Part shown: positions 27,415 through 36,637 of the stretch, one piece after another
Layout of the letters: each line of letters starts with the position of its first letter
How positions within the stretch are numbered: the first letter of the stretch is position 1
Source of the DNA: Mycolicibacterium nivoides
Lineage (GTDB): Bacteria > Actinomycetota > Actinomycetes > Mycobacteriales > Mycobacteriaceae
DNA: 64,000 bases
Assembly: GCF_003855255.1 (NCBI RefSeq)
Contig: NZ_CP034072.1
Span: forward strand, 5,233,605-5,297,604
Direction of reading: 5' to 3'
Made by a program: the position numbers and the translations under genes
Notes under the pieces: model-generated
Told to the model about the DNA's origin: nothing
Databases searched by the model: none
Seen by the model: the letters and a program-made list of their open reading frames with translations, nothing else

Positions 27415-27436
27415 CTTCATGACGCTCAGTGCAACA

Positions 27437-27502
27437 GCTCACGCGCTGCGGCGGTCTGAGCGCTCACGCGCTGCGGCCGTCTGAGCGCTCACGCGCTGCG
27501 GC
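27437..27502. repeat. 25-bp tandem repeat, about 2.6 copies
   Basis: GCTCACGCGCTGCGGC recurs at 27437, 27462 and 27487, a period of 25 bp; the third copy covers the stop codon of the DJ-1 gene. The unit joins as GAGCGCTC, a small palindrome. It looks like slippage duplication of the gene's own 3' end and is a possible strain marker. Confidence 0.8.
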
Positions 27503-28214
27503 GCCCACGCACCCTTCGGACTGCCTGATCCCAGGCCAGCAATACCCCGGCCTTGAGCGGTTCGGGCTTGATCATGTCCTTGCCCAGTAGCGCGGTGGCA
27601 CTGGCCTTGGTGGCCGCGCTCGCCTTCGACATGTGCCCGGAATCGAACGGCGGCTGCGGGTCGTACTCGATCATCAGCTGAATGGCCTTGGCCTTCGCCT
27701 CGCCGCCGATCTGACCGGCCAACCACATCGCCAGGTCGATCCCCGCCGAGACGCCCGCCGCCGTGATCACCTTGCCGTCAGGGTCGGCGCGCACGATGCG
27801 CTGATCCCCCACCGGTGTCGCGCCCATCAGCTTCAACGCGCTCAGCACCGACCAGTGCGAGGTGGCAGGCTTCCCGTCCAGCAGGCCAGCCGCGGCCAGC
27901 ACCACTGACCCCGAACACACCGATGCCATCCAGGTGGCCCCCGGATACACCTGACGCAGCCAGTCGAGCACCTTTTCGTCGCGGGCCACCATCGTGGTAC
28001 CCGGCCCGCCGGGCACCAGCACCACGTCGGGCGAAGGGGTTTCGTCGAAACTGTGGGTGGCCCCCACCATCAGCACACCGGAGTCGGCGGTGACGGGCCC
28101 CGGCTCGTGCCAGACGAACCGCACTTCCGTGTCGGGCAGGTGGCGCAGCACCTCGTAGGGCCCGATGAAGTCGAGCGCGGTGAAGCTGGGGTACAACACG
28201 ATTGCGATCTGCAT
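27489..28214 (-). CDS. DJ-1/PfpI family protein (isonitrile hydratase-like)
   Basis: 241-residue single-domain DJ-1/PfpI protein. The nucleophile elbow VCSGS (Cys about residue 99) and TSHWS resemble isonitrile hydratase InhA of Pseudomonas, and FIGPYEVL is the early motif. A basic Ala/Lys-rich tail of about 45 residues is extra. It begins 12 bp after the GlxA-type gene upstream, with AGAGGA as ribosome binding site, so the two form an operon. Enzyme activity is not proven; it may be glyoxalase III, deglycase or hydratase-like. Confidence 0.8.
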   Translation of the reverse strand: MQIAIVLYPSFTALDFIGPYEVLRHLPDTEVRFVWHEPGPVTADSGVLMVGATHSFDETPSPDVVLVPGGPGTTMVARDEKVLDWLRQVYPGATWMASVCSGSVVLAAAGLLDGKPATSHWSVLSALKLMGATPVGDQRIVRADPDGKVITAAGVSAGIDLAMWLAGQIGGEAKAKAIQLMIEYDPQPPFDSGHMSKASAATKASATALLGKDMIKPEPLKAGVLLAWDQAVRRVRGRRSA

Positions 28215-28226
28215 GGCTGGTTCCTC

Positions 28227-29222
28227 TCAAGCGGTTAGATCTGCGCTTCTCGCGTGCGCGGACGTCTTGCGGTACTGGTCAGGAGAAATACCCAGGCGTC
28301 GAACGAAATTGCGCCGCATGGTCTCGGCGGTGCCGAACCCGCAGCGGGCGGCGATGACGGTGACGGTGTCGTCGGATTCCTCAAGCTGGCGGCGCGCCGC
28401 ATCGGTGCGAATGCGTTCCACGTAGGCGCCCGGCGCCTCCCCGACCTCGTCGGTGAACACCCGGGTGAAATGCCGCGGGCTCATCGCCGCACGCCGGGCC
28501 AGATCGGAAATGCTGTGCGCTCCACCGGGTTCGACCTCGATCAGCTCCTGCACCTCGCGGATGGGAGCGCGTTTGGCCCGTGGCATCCACACGGGCGCGG
28601 CGAACTGGGTCTGGCCGCCGGGCCGGCGCAGGTAGAGCACCAGGTACCGGGCCACAGTCTGGGCGACGTCGGTGCCGTAATCATCCTCGACCAGCGACAA
28701 CGCCAGGTCGATACCTGCCGTCACCCCGGCGGCCGTCCACACCCGCTCGGAGCTCCTCACGAAGATCGGATCGGGATTGACTGCCACCGAAGGAAATTCG
28801 TCGGCCATCCGACGCGCCGAGGACCAGTGGGTGGTGGCGGTGCAGCCGTCGAGCAGTCCGGCCTGTGCGGCCAGGAACGATCCGGTGCACACGCTGACGA
28901 CGCGACGGGCGTGGCGGGCGGCGGTGCTGATCCAGTCGACGACGGCCGGGTTGGCCCGGGCGGCGTCGGCACCGATTCCGCCGGGTATGACGATGGTGTC
29001 GATCGGCTTGTTGGGGTCGGGCAGCGGAGCGGCGACGAACTCCAACCCGGTGAGCGTGGCGACAGGCTGGCCGTCCACGGCGGTGAGGGTGACGGCATAG
29101 CCGTCGTCGGATCTGCCCTGGCCGACCAGGGCCAGCGTGGCGGTGGAGAACACGTCGAACGGCCCGGCCAGGTCCAAGGCCTGCACCCCGGCATAGCCCA
29201 GGATCACCACCGATCGCGTCAC
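28227..29222 (-). CDS. GlxA-type transcriptional regulator (DJ-1/PfpI + AraC HTH)
   Basis: 331 residues: an N-terminal DJ-1/PfpI domain (VSVCTGSF with the cysteine, TTHWSSARRM) and two AraC helix-turn-helix motifs at the C-terminus (ISDLARRAAMSPRHF and VTVIAARCGFGTAETMRR). Such regulators sense small ligands through the DJ-1 domain. GTG at 29222 is preferred. Longer starts up to 29336 would overlap the divergent HicB gene and add residues not usual in the family. It likely controls its own operon with the DJ-1 gene. Confidence 0.8.
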   Translation of the reverse strand: MTRSVVILGYAGVQALDLAGPFDVFSTATLALVGQGRSDDGYAVTLTAVDGQPVATLTGLEFVAAPLPDPNKPIDTIVIPGGIGADAARANPAVVDWISTAARHARRVVSVCTGSFLAAQAGLLDGCTATTHWSSARRMADEFPSVAVNPDPIFVRSSERVWTAAGVTAGIDLALSLVEDDYGTDVAQTVARYLVLYLRRPGGQTQFAAPVWMPRAKRAPIREVQELIEVEPGGAHSISDLARRAAMSPRHFTRVFTDEVGEAPGAYVERIRTDAARRQLEESDDTVTVIAARCGFGTAETMRRNFVRRLGISPDQYRKTSAHARSADLTA

Positions 29223-29322
29223 CTCTCCAGTGTTCGCGACCTCGGCGATGGCGTCTACGCCATGCACCCCACAAATCAGGACATGGGCTTGATTGTCGGA
29301 TGGCATCGCGATGATCGGCGAC

Positions 29323-29670
29323 ATGACGGAGTACACCTACCGCGCTCAATGGTCGTACGAGGATCGCTGGTATCGAGGGTTGTGTCTTGAGTTCCCGAAC
29401 CTGTCGGCGAATGGCCTCACGGCGCACGAAGCGATCGCGGCCGTCGAGAAGTTGGTCACCGAAGAGTTGGCGATGATCCGGGCCGCCGACGACACCCCGC
29501 CGCAATCGTTGACCGACCATCGCTACAGCGGCAAGTTCATGGTGCGGGTCTCGCCGTCGCTGCACGCCAGGCTCGTTGTAGAGGCCGCCGAACAGGGAGT
29601 GTCGCTGAACCAGTGGGTGGTTCAGAAACTTGTCGGTCGACCTTCGGTGTCGCTGGCTGATCTGTACTAG
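29323..29670 (+). CDS. HicB-family antitoxin-like protein without a HicA partner
   Basis: 115 residues. The N-terminal half is a HicB partial RNase-H-like fold (TYRAQWSYEDRWYRGLCLEFPNLS), the C-terminal half a ribbon-helix-helix DNA-binding domain (GKFMVRVSPSLHARL and GVSLNQWVVQKLVG). The ATG at 29323 is preferred because the family starts directly with MTxYTY. No hicA toxin lies on either side: a divergent regulator upstream and a decayed gene downstream. It could be a remnant antitoxin or a self-standing regulator. Confidence 0.8.
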   Translation: MTEYTYRAQWSYEDRWYRGLCLEFPNLSANGLTAHEAIAAVEKLVTEELAMIRAADDTPPQSLTDHRYSGKFMVRVSPSLHARLVVEAAEQGVSLNQWVVQKLVGRPSVSLADLY

Positions 29671-29707
29671 TCGCCGTCGGGTCCGGTCGCGAAGGCATAG
29701 CCGATCT

Positions 29708-29741
29708 CGAAACCTGGTATCGCCGGCGGTACCAGGTTTCG
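29708..29741. terminator. 34-bp almost perfect palindrome (terminator-like hairpin)
   Basis: CGAAACCTGGTA and TACCAGGTTTCG are perfect 12-bp arms; the ten bases between (centre GCCGGC) also pair except one T-G pair, which would be a wobble in RNA. It separates HicB from the decayed F420-type gene. Not followed by a T run. It could end both convergent transcripts or mark an excision scar. Confidence 0.6.
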
Positions 29742-29797
29742 GGAGCACACATCATGCGGCCGAGCGGTACCGATGTGACGGATGTGGCCTCGGAGCC

Positions 29798-30499
29798 CTA
29801 CAGCTTGTTGATCCCGCGCACCACGTCCAACCGCTGGGCATAGCCCTGGGGCGAGTGCGGGAAAGCGGGAAAGAACCCGTCGCCGTAGCGCGATACGCAA
29901 CATCCTGGGGCCGTGCGCGGCGACCCTGATCGGCGGCCACTTGCCCCCGGTAGGGCGGCAAGTCGAAGATCGCGTTGCGCAGCGGGAAGAAGGGCGAATC
30001 ACGATTGACCAGTTCACCGTTCGAGTTCCACAGCGCACGGATCGTGGCCATCGCCTCTTCGAACCGGGCCACCGGTTTCGCCCAATCCACACCATAGGGT
30101 TCATTGCCCTCGCGCTCCCCGGGGCCGATACCGAAAATGAAGCGGCCCTTGGTCAGCAGCTGCATGGTCGCCGCCACCTGCGCGCTGACAAGCCGGGTTC
30201 GGCGCCCGGCGTCGGTGACACAGATGCCCAGCGGCACCGCGCGAATCGGTTGCGCGCCGCGATCTTTCCCAGCATCGTCGACGGTTCCATGCAGGCGTCG
30301 ACCGAAGGAGTCAATTTCGCTGCTGCGCAGCACTTCTCCTGCCACAGCGCGCGGGGAAATATCGCGTTGAGATGACCGGGTACCCAGAAGGAGTCAACCG
30401 GGTGGCGACGGCCGACAGATAGTTGGCCCGGGTAAAGGTGTCCACCGCCGGACGCGCGGCGATCGTGGGATCCATGAGGCCGACGCGGAATCGAGTCAT
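29798..30499 (-). pseudogene. Decayed LLM-class (luciferase-like) F420-dependent oxidoreductase
   Basis: Protein similarity runs through three frames. It starts at an ATG at 30499 (MTRFRVGLMDPTIAARP), continues in another frame as [17 protein letters not shown], shifts again to [16 protein letters not shown] and [17 protein letters not shown], then to [10 protein letters not shown] and [11 protein letters not shown]. It ends at [12 protein letters not shown] and a stop, well short of a normal length of about 350-380. At least three frameshifts and loss of the C-terminal part make it non-functional. The intact relatives are F420-dependent reductases of the phthiodiolone ketoreductase type. Confidence 0.8.
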
Positions 30500-30544
30500 T
30501 CAGGGAGTGTCGAACGCGCAGGCCAAGTTCCCTAGAGTAGGCAC

Positions 30545-31516
30545 CTACCCCAATATCAGCGGGTAGCACTCCCGCACCCGATCGATCCACCATTGCTGCC
30601 GCTCCAGCGTAGCGGCGAGCGTGGCCAGCCGGGCGGGGTCCGGCACCACCGCCTCGACGGGCAGGTACCCGTCGACCGGCGCGCACACCTCGGCGACGTC
30701 CTCCACGAAGAATCCGCCCGTGCCCAGCCCGCAGGCGTGCGCCAACTCGGGCAGTGCCGCGGCGGCCAGCAGTCCGCGCCCGATGCCGACCGCTGAATCC
30801 AGCGCACTGGACACCACGATCGGGATATCGATCTGTGCGGCGATCTCAAGCATCCGGGACACCCCGCCCAGCGGGGCCACCTTGAGCACCGCGACGTCAG
30901 CGGCGCGGGCCCGCACCACCCGCAGCGGATCAGACGCCTTCCGGATCGACTCGTCAGCCGCGATCGGCACCGCCACCTGCCGGCGCAGTGCTGCCAACTC
31001 TTCGACCGTCGCACACGGCTGCTCCAGATACTCCAGGGGTCCGTCGGCAGTCAGCGCCGACGCGGCGGCGACCGCCTGCGGCAGCGTCCAGCCGCCATTG
31101 GCGTCGACCCGTACCACCGGAACCTGCGCCCGCACGGCGTTCACCCGCGCGACGTCGTCCGCCAGCGTCTGCCCCGGCTCGGCGACCTTGACCTTCGCCG
31201 TGCGCGCACCGGGAAACCGCGCCAGTACCTCGGGCACCTGGGCGGCCGGCACCGCGGGAACGGTGGCGTTGATGGGGACACGCTCGCGGTGCACCGGGGG
31301 TGCCGGTTGATACGCGGCCTCGATCCCGGAGGCCAGCCAGGCCGCGGCCTCGGGCGGTTCGTATTCGAGGAACGCGCCGAACTCGCCCCAGCCGGCCGGG
31401 CCGTCGATCAGTGCCACCTCACGAACCGTGATGCCACGGAAGCGAACCCGCATCGGCAGGGACACGACGTGAAGGCGTTCCAAGATGTCGTCCAGCGCCG
31501 GCGCCGCGTCAATCAC
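30545..31516 (-). CDS. menC: o-Succinylbenzoate synthase
   Basis: 323-residue enolase-superfamily enzyme dehydrating SHCHC to o-succinylbenzoate in menaquinone synthesis. The acid/base lysine segment AKVKVAEPGQ, the metal ligands in VRVDANGGW, YLEQPC and ADESIR, and the second lysine in VLKVAPLGG are all present. The GTG at 31516 begins IDAAPALDDILERLHVV, which fits the family N-terminus. A longer frame to 31609 would run into the mycolyltransferase gene. Ordered as in Rv0553. Confidence 0.92.
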   Translation of the reverse strand: MIDAAPALDDILERLHVVSLPMRVRFRGITVREVALIDGPAGWGEFGAFLEYEPPEAAAWLASGIEAAYQPAPPVHRERVPINATVPAVPAAQVPEVLARFPGARTAKVKVAEPGQTLADDVARVNAVRAQVPVVRVDANGGWTLPQAVAAASALTADGPLEYLEQPCATVEELAALRRQVAVPIAADESIRKASDPLRVVRARAADVAVLKVAPLGGVSRMLEIAAQIDIPIVVSSALDSAVGIGRGLLAAAALPELAHACGLGTGGFFVEDVAEVCAPVDGYLPVEAVVPDPARLATLAATLERQQWWIDRVRECYPLILG

Positions 31517-31539
31517 GCCGTCAATGATGCCCAAACCGG

Positions 31540-32589
<1,050 letters not shown>

Positions 32590-34155
32590 TCACACCGTGG
32601 CGCGGTCGCGGCCCTCCCAGTACGGCTTGCGCAGGTCCTTTTTGAGGATCTTGCCGGTGGGATTGCGGGGCAACTCGTCGACGAAATCGACCGACTTGGG
32701 ACACTTGTAGGCCGCCAGATGTTCCCGGGCGAACGCGATCAGGTCCCGTTCGGTGACGTCCCCGTCCAGTGTCACAACGGCTTTCACCGACTCGCCCCAT
32801 TTTTCGTCGGGCACGCCGATCACCGCGACCTCGGTGACCGCGGGATGTTCGGCCAGCACGCGCTCGACCTCGATCGAGTAGATGTTCTCCCCACCCGAGA
32901 TGATCATGTCCTTGAGCCGGTCCTCGACGAAGATGTATCCGCCGTCGTCGACGCGGCCGATGTCGCCGGTGCGGAACCAGCCATCAGGCGTGATGGACTC
33001 CGCCGTGGCGTCCGGCCGGTTGAGATACCCCTTCATCAATTGCGGTGAGCGGAACCACAATTCGCCCTGCTCGCCGACAGGAACGTCGGCACCGGTGTCA
33101 GGGTCGACCACCCTGACCTCGCTGCCGGGGACGACGGTGCCCGCACTCATGAGCCGCGCTTCACTCGCCCCGCGGTGATCGTCGGGCCCCAATCGGCTGA
33201 TCGCGCCGGACACCTCCGTGAGCCCGTAGACCTGGATGAACTCCGTTTCCGGCCACGCCTGCAGCGCAGAACGCAACAGCGGCAAGGGCATTGGAGATGC
33301 ACCGTAGGCGAAGGTCTTCAACGCTCCGAACAGCTTCACCGCGTCCTCGCCGGTGTCGAACACCTTGGCCAGCACGGCGGGTACGAGGAAGGTGCGATTG
33401 GCCCCGGCGAGAATGCCGCCGGCCAACGCCATGCCGTCGACATCACGCGTCATATAGGACGGCGCCCCGTGGTGCAGCCCCCATTGCACGTAGGACGACC
33501 CACCGACATGGAACAGCGGCATGGCGACCAGGCTCTTGTCCCCGGCGCTGAGCGTCCAGCCCTCGAATGCGTTGAGGGTGTGGGAGATGACGTTGGTGTG
33601 GGTCAGCGCGATGCCCTTGGGCCGGCCGGTGGTGCCCGAGGAGTACATGATGATGCACGTGTCGTCGGGCTGCGCGTCCGGCGAATGGCCGACCGGCGAC
33701 GCCCCGGCGAGCAGCGCCTCGTACTCGTCCCCGTCGCCGCCCTCGGGAGTCACCGTAACGATGTGCTCGACGGACGTGAGCCGATCGGCGATCGCGTCGA
33801 TGCCCGGCCGGAGCTCCTCGCCGACCACCAACACCTTGGCGCCGCAGTCGTTGAGCACATAGTCCAACTCGTCAGCGGCGAGCCGGAAGTTGATGATGGC
33901 GTTGGCCGCGCCCAGCGACGCGGCCGCGAGTGTCATCTCCACGCACGCCGGGTGGTTCTTGTCGAGGAATGCGACGACGTCACCATGGCCGACGCCCCAC
34001 GCGCTCAGCGCGCCGGTCAGCCGCTGAATGCGGTCGTACCACTGCGACCAGGTCCAGGAGCGGCTGAGGTAGGTGATCGCCTCCTCGTCAGGTTTGGTCG
34101 CCGCCCAGTGGGCGACACGTTCGTCGAGAAACTGCGGAACCGGCAAATCTGACAT
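32590..34155 (-). CDS. Fatty-acid-CoA ligase (acyl-CoA synthetase, ANL superfamily)
   Basis: 521-residue AMP-forming ligase. AMP motif MYSSGTTGRPKGI, VYGLTEVSG, the YxFxxD-type motif GWFRTGDIGRVD and the catalytic lysine near the end (PTGKILKKDL) are complete. The last segment (YKCPKSVDF) is standard. Acts in the cytoplasm on a medium- or long-chain acid. Start at 34155 (MSDLPVPQF); the frame is open further upstream but overlaps the amidohydrolase gene. Shares direction with menC, fbp and the amidohydrolase. Confidence 0.85.
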   Translation of the reverse strand: MSDLPVPQFLDERVAHWAATKPDEEAITYLSRSWTWSQWYDRIQRLTGALSAWGVGHGDVVAFLDKNHPACVEMTLAAASLGAANAIINFRLAADELDYVLNDCGAKVLVVGEELRPGIDAIADRLTSVEHIVTVTPEGGDGDEYEALLAGASPVGHSPDAQPDDTCIIMYSSGTTGRPKGIALTHTNVISHTLNAFEGWTLSAGDKSLVAMPLFHVGGSSYVQWGLHHGAPSYMTRDVDGMALAGGILAGANRTFLVPAVLAKVFDTGEDAVKLFGALKTFAYGASPMPLPLLRSALQAWPETEFIQVYGLTEVSGAISRLGPDDHRGASEARLMSAGTVVPGSEVRVVDPDTGADVPVGEQGELWFRSPQLMKGYLNRPDATAESITPDGWFRTGDIGRVDDGGYIFVEDRLKDMIISGGENIYSIEVERVLAEHPAVTEVAVIGVPDEKWGESVKAVVTLDGDVTERDLIAFAREHLAAYKCPKSVDFVDELPRNPTGKILKKDLRKPYWEGRDRATV

Positions 34156-34184
34156 TCCCAGAGCGTGCCACGGCGCGCGAGCCG

Positions 34185-35804
34185 TCAACCGGCTTTCGGA
34201 TAAACCTGCCGCCCGGCCAGGAACGTGGCCCGTACCTCCAGGTCGGCGATGCTCTCCGGGGCTGTCACGCGGGGGTCGGCCGAGATGATCACCAGGTCGG
34301 CGTACTTGCCGACCTCGAGTGATCCGATCACGTTGTCGGCGAACAACTGCCACGCCGCGTCGATCGTCTGCGCCCGGATCCCCTGCTCGACGGTCAGCCG
34401 CTCTTCGGGCGCCAGGACACGGCCGCTCGGCGCGGTCCGCGTGACGGCCACGCTGATGTTGCGCAGCGGCTCCTCCGGAGTGACCGGCGGATCGTTGTGC
34501 AGCGAGATCCGCATGCCCGTGGCGACAGCCGACCCGGCCGGCATCCACCGTCCGCCGTGCTCGGGCCCGAACAGCCCGTCGACGAGCACGTCGCCCCAGT
34601 AGTGCAGGTGGTCGACGAACAGACTGCAGGTGACGCCGAGGGCGTGCGCGCGCTGCAACTGCTCGGGCGTGATGGCACCGACGTGTTCCAGCCGCAGCCG
34701 GTGATCATCCCGGGGATGGGCGCGCAGAACCTCTTCGTAGACATCCAGGATGGTGTCCACCCCGGCGTCGCCGTGCACGTGGCAGGCCAGCTGCCAGCCC
34801 TGCGGAAAGAACGTGCCGACGATCTCGGAGAGTTGCTCTTTGGTGTAGTTGGCGTGCCCGCAGGAGCCGGGCACCACGCCGATGGTCCGGGTGGCGTCGG
34901 TATCCAGGTACGGGAACGTCAGGTCGATGTTGCCGATCCACGGCGACCCGTCGACCCAGATCTTGATGCCGACCTGGCGGACGATGTCGTCGCCCTCGGA
35001 TGGGCTGGCCTCGGTGTGCAGGTCCGCGGTGGACATCTCGTAGGTCCGCAGCCGCACCGTCAGCTGATCGTGCAGCTGCGCGAGCAGCGGGCGGAACATC
35101 GGATCGAACGCCATCTCCGAGCAGGTGGTCAGCCCCGCGCGGTTCAGCCGCGCACATTCGGCGGCCAGCATCGCCGGATAGTCGGTCACCGAGATGGCAT
35201 CGCCCATCAGCGGGAACACCGCTCCGGTCTCCTCGGCCGTGCCGTCGAGGTTGCCGTCGGCGTCACGGCCGTACTTGGCGCCCTTGGGATCCGGAGTGTC
35301 TCTCGTCAGGCCGGCCCGGCGCGCCGCCGCGGTGTTGAAGTAGGCCTTGTGGCCCGAGTTGTGCACGATCACCAGCGGGGTGTCGGGCGCGACGGTGTCC
35401 AGCCAGGACAGGGTGGGCTCGGGCAACCCGTGCTGCAGCAGCGGATCCCAGCCGTTAAGGAACGCACCGTCGGCCCCGCGTCTTGCCACCTCGGCGTCGA
35501 CCGCGCCGAGCACCTCATCGGCACTCGCCAGGGTGACCGGGCGGATGTCGACGATGCGACCGGACAACGCCACTGCCTCCATCAACGGATGACCGTGCGC
35601 CTCAACGAAACCCGGCATGACGCAGCCGTCGACCTCGCGGACGTCGGTGTCGGGGCCGACCCAGGCGGCCGCCTCGGACCGGGACCCGACCGCGGCGATG
35701 CGACCGCCCGACACCGCGATCGCCTCCGCGGTGGGTTGGCTGGGGTCGACGGTGAGGATGGTTCCGTAGAGGACGAGATCAGCTGGCACAGCAGGGCTGG
35801 TCAT
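34185..35804 (-). CDS. Amidohydrolase family 3 protein (Rv0552-like)
   Basis: 539-residue YtcJ-type amidohydrolase. Metal motif VEAHGHP (HxH) around residue 70, lysine/hydrophilic segment VGIKIWVDGSP, further ligands in CHVHGDAGVD and LRLEHVGAITPEQL, and the Asp of LHNDPPV near the end. Likely binuclear, Zn-type, cytosolic; substrate unknown (formamide, N-acyl or urea-like). Syntenic with Rv0552. A leaderless -10 precedes the ATG. Confidence 0.85.
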   Translation of the reverse strand: MTSPAVPADLVLYGTILTVDPSQPTAEAIAVSGGRIAAVGSRSEAAAWVGPDTDVREVDGCVMPGFVEAHGHPLMEAVALSGRIVDIRPVTLASADEVLGAVDAEVARRGADGAFLNGWDPLLQHGLPEPTLSWLDTVAPDTPLVIVHNSGHKAYFNTAAARRAGLTRDTPDPKGAKYGRDADGNLDGTAEETGAVFPLMGDAISVTDYPAMLAAECARLNRAGLTTCSEMAFDPMFRPLLAQLHDQLTVRLRTYEMSTADLHTEASPSEGDDIVRQVGIKIWVDGSPWIGNIDLTFPYLDTDATRTIGVVPGSCGHANYTKEQLSEIVGTFFPQGWQLACHVHGDAGVDTILDVYEEVLRAHPRDDHRLRLEHVGAITPEQLQRAHALGVTCSLFVDHLHYWGDVLVDGLFGPEHGGRWMPAGSAVATGMRISLHNDPPVTPEEPLRNISVAVTRTAPSGRVLAPEERLTVEQGIRAQTIDAAWQLFADNVIGSLEVGKYADLVIISADPRVTAPESIADLEVRATFLAGRQVYPKAG

Positions 35805-35810
35805 GCTCGG

Positions 35811-35816
35811 ATGCTA
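35811..35816 (-). promoter_or_regulatory. Leaderless -10 element (TAGCAT) of the amidohydrolase
   Basis: Minus-strand TAGCAT, 6 nt (CCGAGC), then ATG at 35804. Confidence 0.5.
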
Positions 35817-35878
35817 GAGCGTGGTGCGGTTTGCCCGGGTACGTCCCCGAAAGAACTTCGAAAAGTTTTCCGGCGCCG

Positions 35879-35906
35879 TGTCGATTTTGGTGGGGTGCCG
35901 TTCGAC
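35879..35906 (+). promoter_or_regulatory. Candidate ECF42-type promoter of the DGPF gene
   Basis: TGTCGA at 35879-35884 is followed 18 nt later by CGAC at 35903-35906, close to the reported ECF42 target motif (TGTCGA in -35, CGA/TC in -10). The DGPF ATG lies 67 bp further on. The ECF42-type sigma factor gene is 2.4 kb downstream in this window. Two short motifs only, so moderate confidence. Confidence 0.45.
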
Positions 35907-35973
35907 GTAGTAACGAAGGCCGCCGCTCAACAAGAATGGACGGGCCCTTCCCGACACCAGAAGGAGACACACA

Positions 35974-36432
35974 ATGTCGCGCTACATGCTGATCATGCGG
36001 TCCACCCCCGAGGCCGAGACCGCGATGGCCGAGCAGAACATCGACTTCGACGAGATCATCGCGTCGATGGGCCGGTACAACGAAGAGCTCATCAAGGCCG
36101 GCGTGCTGCTGGCCGGCGAGGGATTGACCGACCCCGACGAAGGCTTCGTCGTCGATTTCAACGCCGATCCCCCGGTGGTCACCGACGGGCCCTACACCGA
36201 GGCCAAGGAACTGTTCAACGGGTTCTGGATCCTGGACGTGTCCTCCAAGGAGGAGGCCAAGCAGTGGGCGCGGAAATGCCCGCTGGGCTGCGGCGTGAAG
36301 CTGGAGGTCCGCCGGGTCAGCGAAACCGATGAGTTCCCGCAGGACAACGAGTGGGTCCAGAAGGAGATCCAGTGGAAGGCCGAGCTGGCCGAGAAGCTGG
36401 CCCAGCAGGCGCGTGCGGCCGCCAATCGCTGA
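35974..36432 (+). CDS. DGPF/YCII-related domain protein (ECF42 partner)
   Basis: 152 residues of the YCII/DGPF superfamily (ferredoxin-like fold); DGPYTEAKELFNGFWI carries the DGP[FY] motif. Proteins of this type are typical genomic neighbours of ECF42 sigma factors and are their likely targets. The ribosome binding site is AGAAGGAG before the ATG. Enzymatic role unknown. Small, cytosolic, acidic; no metal motif seen. Confidence 0.88.
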   Translation: MSRYMLIMRSTPEAETAMAEQNIDFDEIIASMGRYNEELIKAGVLLAGEGLTDPDEGFVVDFNADPPVVTDGPYTEAKELFNGFWILDVSSKEEAKQWARKCPLGCGVKLEVRRVSETDEFPQDNEWVQKEIQWKAELAEKLAQQARAAANR

Positions 36433-36442
36433 TCGGGGCACA

Positions 36443-36472
36443 GGCCCCGGCGGTCCCTAACCCGCCGGGGCC
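36443..36472 (+). terminator. Hairpin after the DGPF gene
   Basis: GGCCCCGGCGG and CCGCCGGGGCC, 11-bp arms around an 8-nt loop (TCCCTAAC), beginning 11 bp after the stop. No T run, as is common for mycobacterial hairpin terminators. Confidence 0.55.
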
Positions 36473-36612
36473 CGGCTCCCACCCCCACACCTGCACGTTA
36501 GGCAGCGCCGGCAGGGTCGACACGAGTACTGCGCTACCTGTATTTCGACCCGTATATCGGCCGTCGGTGACCTCGTGTTACACCGACATCGGGGGATCGG
36601 CTCCACGGTTTC

Positions 36613-36626
36613 TGGAACACGTTCTA
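36613..36626. promoter_or_regulatory. KstR-type operator upstream of fadD8
   Basis: TGGAACACGTTCTA matches the KstR consensus TnnAACnnGTTnnA at every fixed position. Its 3' end overlaps the -10 TAATCT of fadD8, and it sits 12 bp before the ATG, ideal for repression. KstR is the TetR-family repressor of cholesterol catabolism genes in mycobacteria. Confidence 0.7.
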
Positions 36627-36630
36627 ATCT
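36625..36630 (+). promoter_or_regulatory. Leaderless -10 element (TAATCT) of fadD8
   Basis: TAATCT, 7 nt (GGACCCC), then the ATG at 36638. Overlaps the KstR-type operator by two bases. Confidence 0.55.
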
Positions 36631-36637
36631 GGACCCC

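Noticed and set aside
34497..36332. 611-codon plus-strand open frame over the amidohydrolase and DGPF gene
   Set aside because: Crosses an intergenic region and shadows two confident genes on different strands.
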